From: Anaerolineae bacterium
Lineage (GTDB): Bacteria; Chloroflexota; Anaerolineae; Promineifilales; Promineifilaceae
NCBI GenBank assembly: GCA_023954475.1
Contig: JAMLHW010000002.1
Location: 1-64,000, forward strand
Reading direction: 5' to 3'
DNA length: 64,000 nt
Positions 63,361 to 64,000 of this stretch are shown one piece after another; position 1 is the stretch's first letter; each line of letters opens with the position of its first letter. The position numbers and the translations under genes were made by a program. The notes beneath the pieces were generated by a model. The model had not been told where the DNA came from. It was given only the letters and a program-made list of their open reading frames with translations, and did no database searches.

Positions 63361-64000
63361 TTAATTCAATGAGTCGATGGCCCACTGTGCGTAATAGAAG
63401 TTTTCGTTGATCTTTAACGCTTGTTCGTATGCTTCTATGGCACCGCTGACATCGCCGTTCAGTGTGAGCGCGTTACCGAGCCAATAGTAAGTTTCCTCGA
63501 CATTTTGCCCACCGGACGATTCGGCCGTTGCTTCGGCGAGATCAATCACATCCTGCATTCGGCCGACTTTGTAATAAGCCAGATAAGGCCGGAATTGATA
63601 CCATAACATGCGTTGCGGCAAACCGATGGTCCGCGCTTGATCAAATGCAGCGGCACCCTGTTGGTAATCGACCTGTTGGCCGTTCAAGCGTCCCAACTCT
63701 GTGTAAGCTGTACCGAGATTAAACCAGGCAAACGGATCTTCCGGATTTGCGGCAATGTCGCGATTGGCAACTTCGATCGTTTTCTGCCACATGCGCTGCT
63801 CATCCAGCAATTCTTCACCGACAATGTCGAAGACAACTTGTTCTTCTTCCGGTGGATAGACGACGTAGAAGGTGTAGTTGAATGCGCGCCACGAATCCCA
63901 AATGTCTTCGTAAGTGAATTCGCTGCCGTTTGGTGCCCAGGGAACGGCGTACGTGTCCATTGCCATAAATGTCTCTTTCTCGTCGTCGTAACCGAACAAG
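63361..64000 (-). CDS. C39-like peptidase with C-terminal TPRs, partial (N-terminus off window)
   Basis: About 213 codons to the window edge. MFGYDDEKETFMAMDTY, then YEDIWDSWRAFNYTFYVVYPPEEE is the end of a papain-fold peptidase C39-like domain (active-site Asp/Asn region), followed by TPR units NPEDPFAWFNLGTAYTELGR, MLWYQFRPYLAYYKVGRMQDV and YYWLGNALTLNGDVSGAIEAY. This C39-plus-TPR arrangement is frequent in Chloroflexota secreted or lipid-anchored proteins. The catalytic Cys and any signal peptide lie outside the window. Confidence 0.75.
   Translation of the reverse strand, partial: LFGYDDEKETFMAMDTYAVPWAPNGSEFTYEDIWDSWRAFNYTFYVVYPPEEEQVVFDIVGEELLDEQRMWQKTIEVANRDIAANPEDPFAWFNLGTAYTELGRLNGQQVDYQQGAAAFDQARTIGLPQRMLWYQFRPYLAYYKVGRMQDVIDLAEATAESSGGQNVEETYYWLGNALTLNGDVSGAIEAYEQALKINENFYYAQWAIDSLN

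Overview
The window looks like a chromosomal segment of a mid-GC bacterium, most probably Chloroflexota (Anaerolineae/Caldilineae-like). This is inferred from gene content, not from a marker gene: a giant SARP-type regulator with NTPase and TPRs, Uma2 and C39-peptidase/TPR proteins, PadR next to a HAAS membrane protein, a TPR protein with acidic 'AWLE' repeats, and several trypsin-like or CBM-type fusions. I see no rRNA, tRNA, transposase, phage gene or CRISPR array. About 58 genes are packed on both strands, usually with ATGA/TGATG overlaps or short gaps inside operons.

The most striking property is not a gene. The 8-bp palindrome TCGGCCGA, mostly as TTCGGCCGAA, occurs 100 times by hand count, about once per 640 bp, where chance predicts about one. 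It lies in nearly every gene and also between genes, and its single-mismatch neighbours are rare. This resembles the cyanobacterial HIP1 phenomenon but has a different sequence.

Layout. 0-4 kb: start of an oligoendopeptidase F gene, an EAD1-trypsin conflict-type protease, a DeoR-HTH/NosL fusion regulator, and divergently a copper-delivery operon (YtkA-like lipoprotein, SCO1, PCuAC) for cytochrome oxidase. 4-5.5 kb: thioesterase and PAC2 protein. 5.5-12 kb: one minus-strand operon of membrane-fusion protein, ABC ATPase, MacB-type permease, Gly-rich lipoprotein, response regulator and histidine kinase. 12-16.3 kb: ASCH protein, small protein, intradiol-dioxygenase-like lipoprotein, panD, alpha/beta hydrolase, APH-type kinase. 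16.5-22.4 kb: GHMP sugar kinase, YpdA-like flavoprotein, sugar isomerase/epimerase, Gfo/Idh/MocA dehydrogenase, carotenoid-desaturase-like oxidoreductase. 22.5-24.3 kb: a frameshifted HExxH peptidase and a 0.7-kb gene-free stretch. 24.3-31.3 kb: secreted protein, 65-aa protein, the SARP regulator with three heptamer repeats in front of it, a peptide-binding lipoprotein, and a Uma2 gene broken by an amber codon. 31.3-43 kb: rRNA methyltransferase, leaderless padR with HAAS protein, SAM-I riboswitch and metK, HAD hydrolase, membrane pyrophosphatase, HDAC-like deacetylase, acidic TPR protein, PAP2 phosphatase, methyltransferase. 43-51.5 kb: paired membrane proteins, ABC exporter, J-domain protein, orphan CoA-transferase subunit A, a nuclease-fold/TM/CBM9-like fusion, P5C dehydrogenase. 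51.6-60.4 kb: ion-homeostasis block with a complete Mrp Na+/H+ antiporter (A/B fused), a Na+/Ca2+ exchanger and a CPA2 antiporter. 60.5-64 kb: NarL/NarX-type two-component pair, histidine phosphatase, CrcB fluoride channel and the end of a C39-TPR protein.

Together the membrane pyrophosphatase, Mrp, CaCA, CPA2 and CrcB genes suggest emphasis on ion and pH homeostasis. The SCO1/PCuAC operon implies aerobic respiration with a copper oxidase. Functions below are family-level assignments from motifs read by eye; no database search was run.
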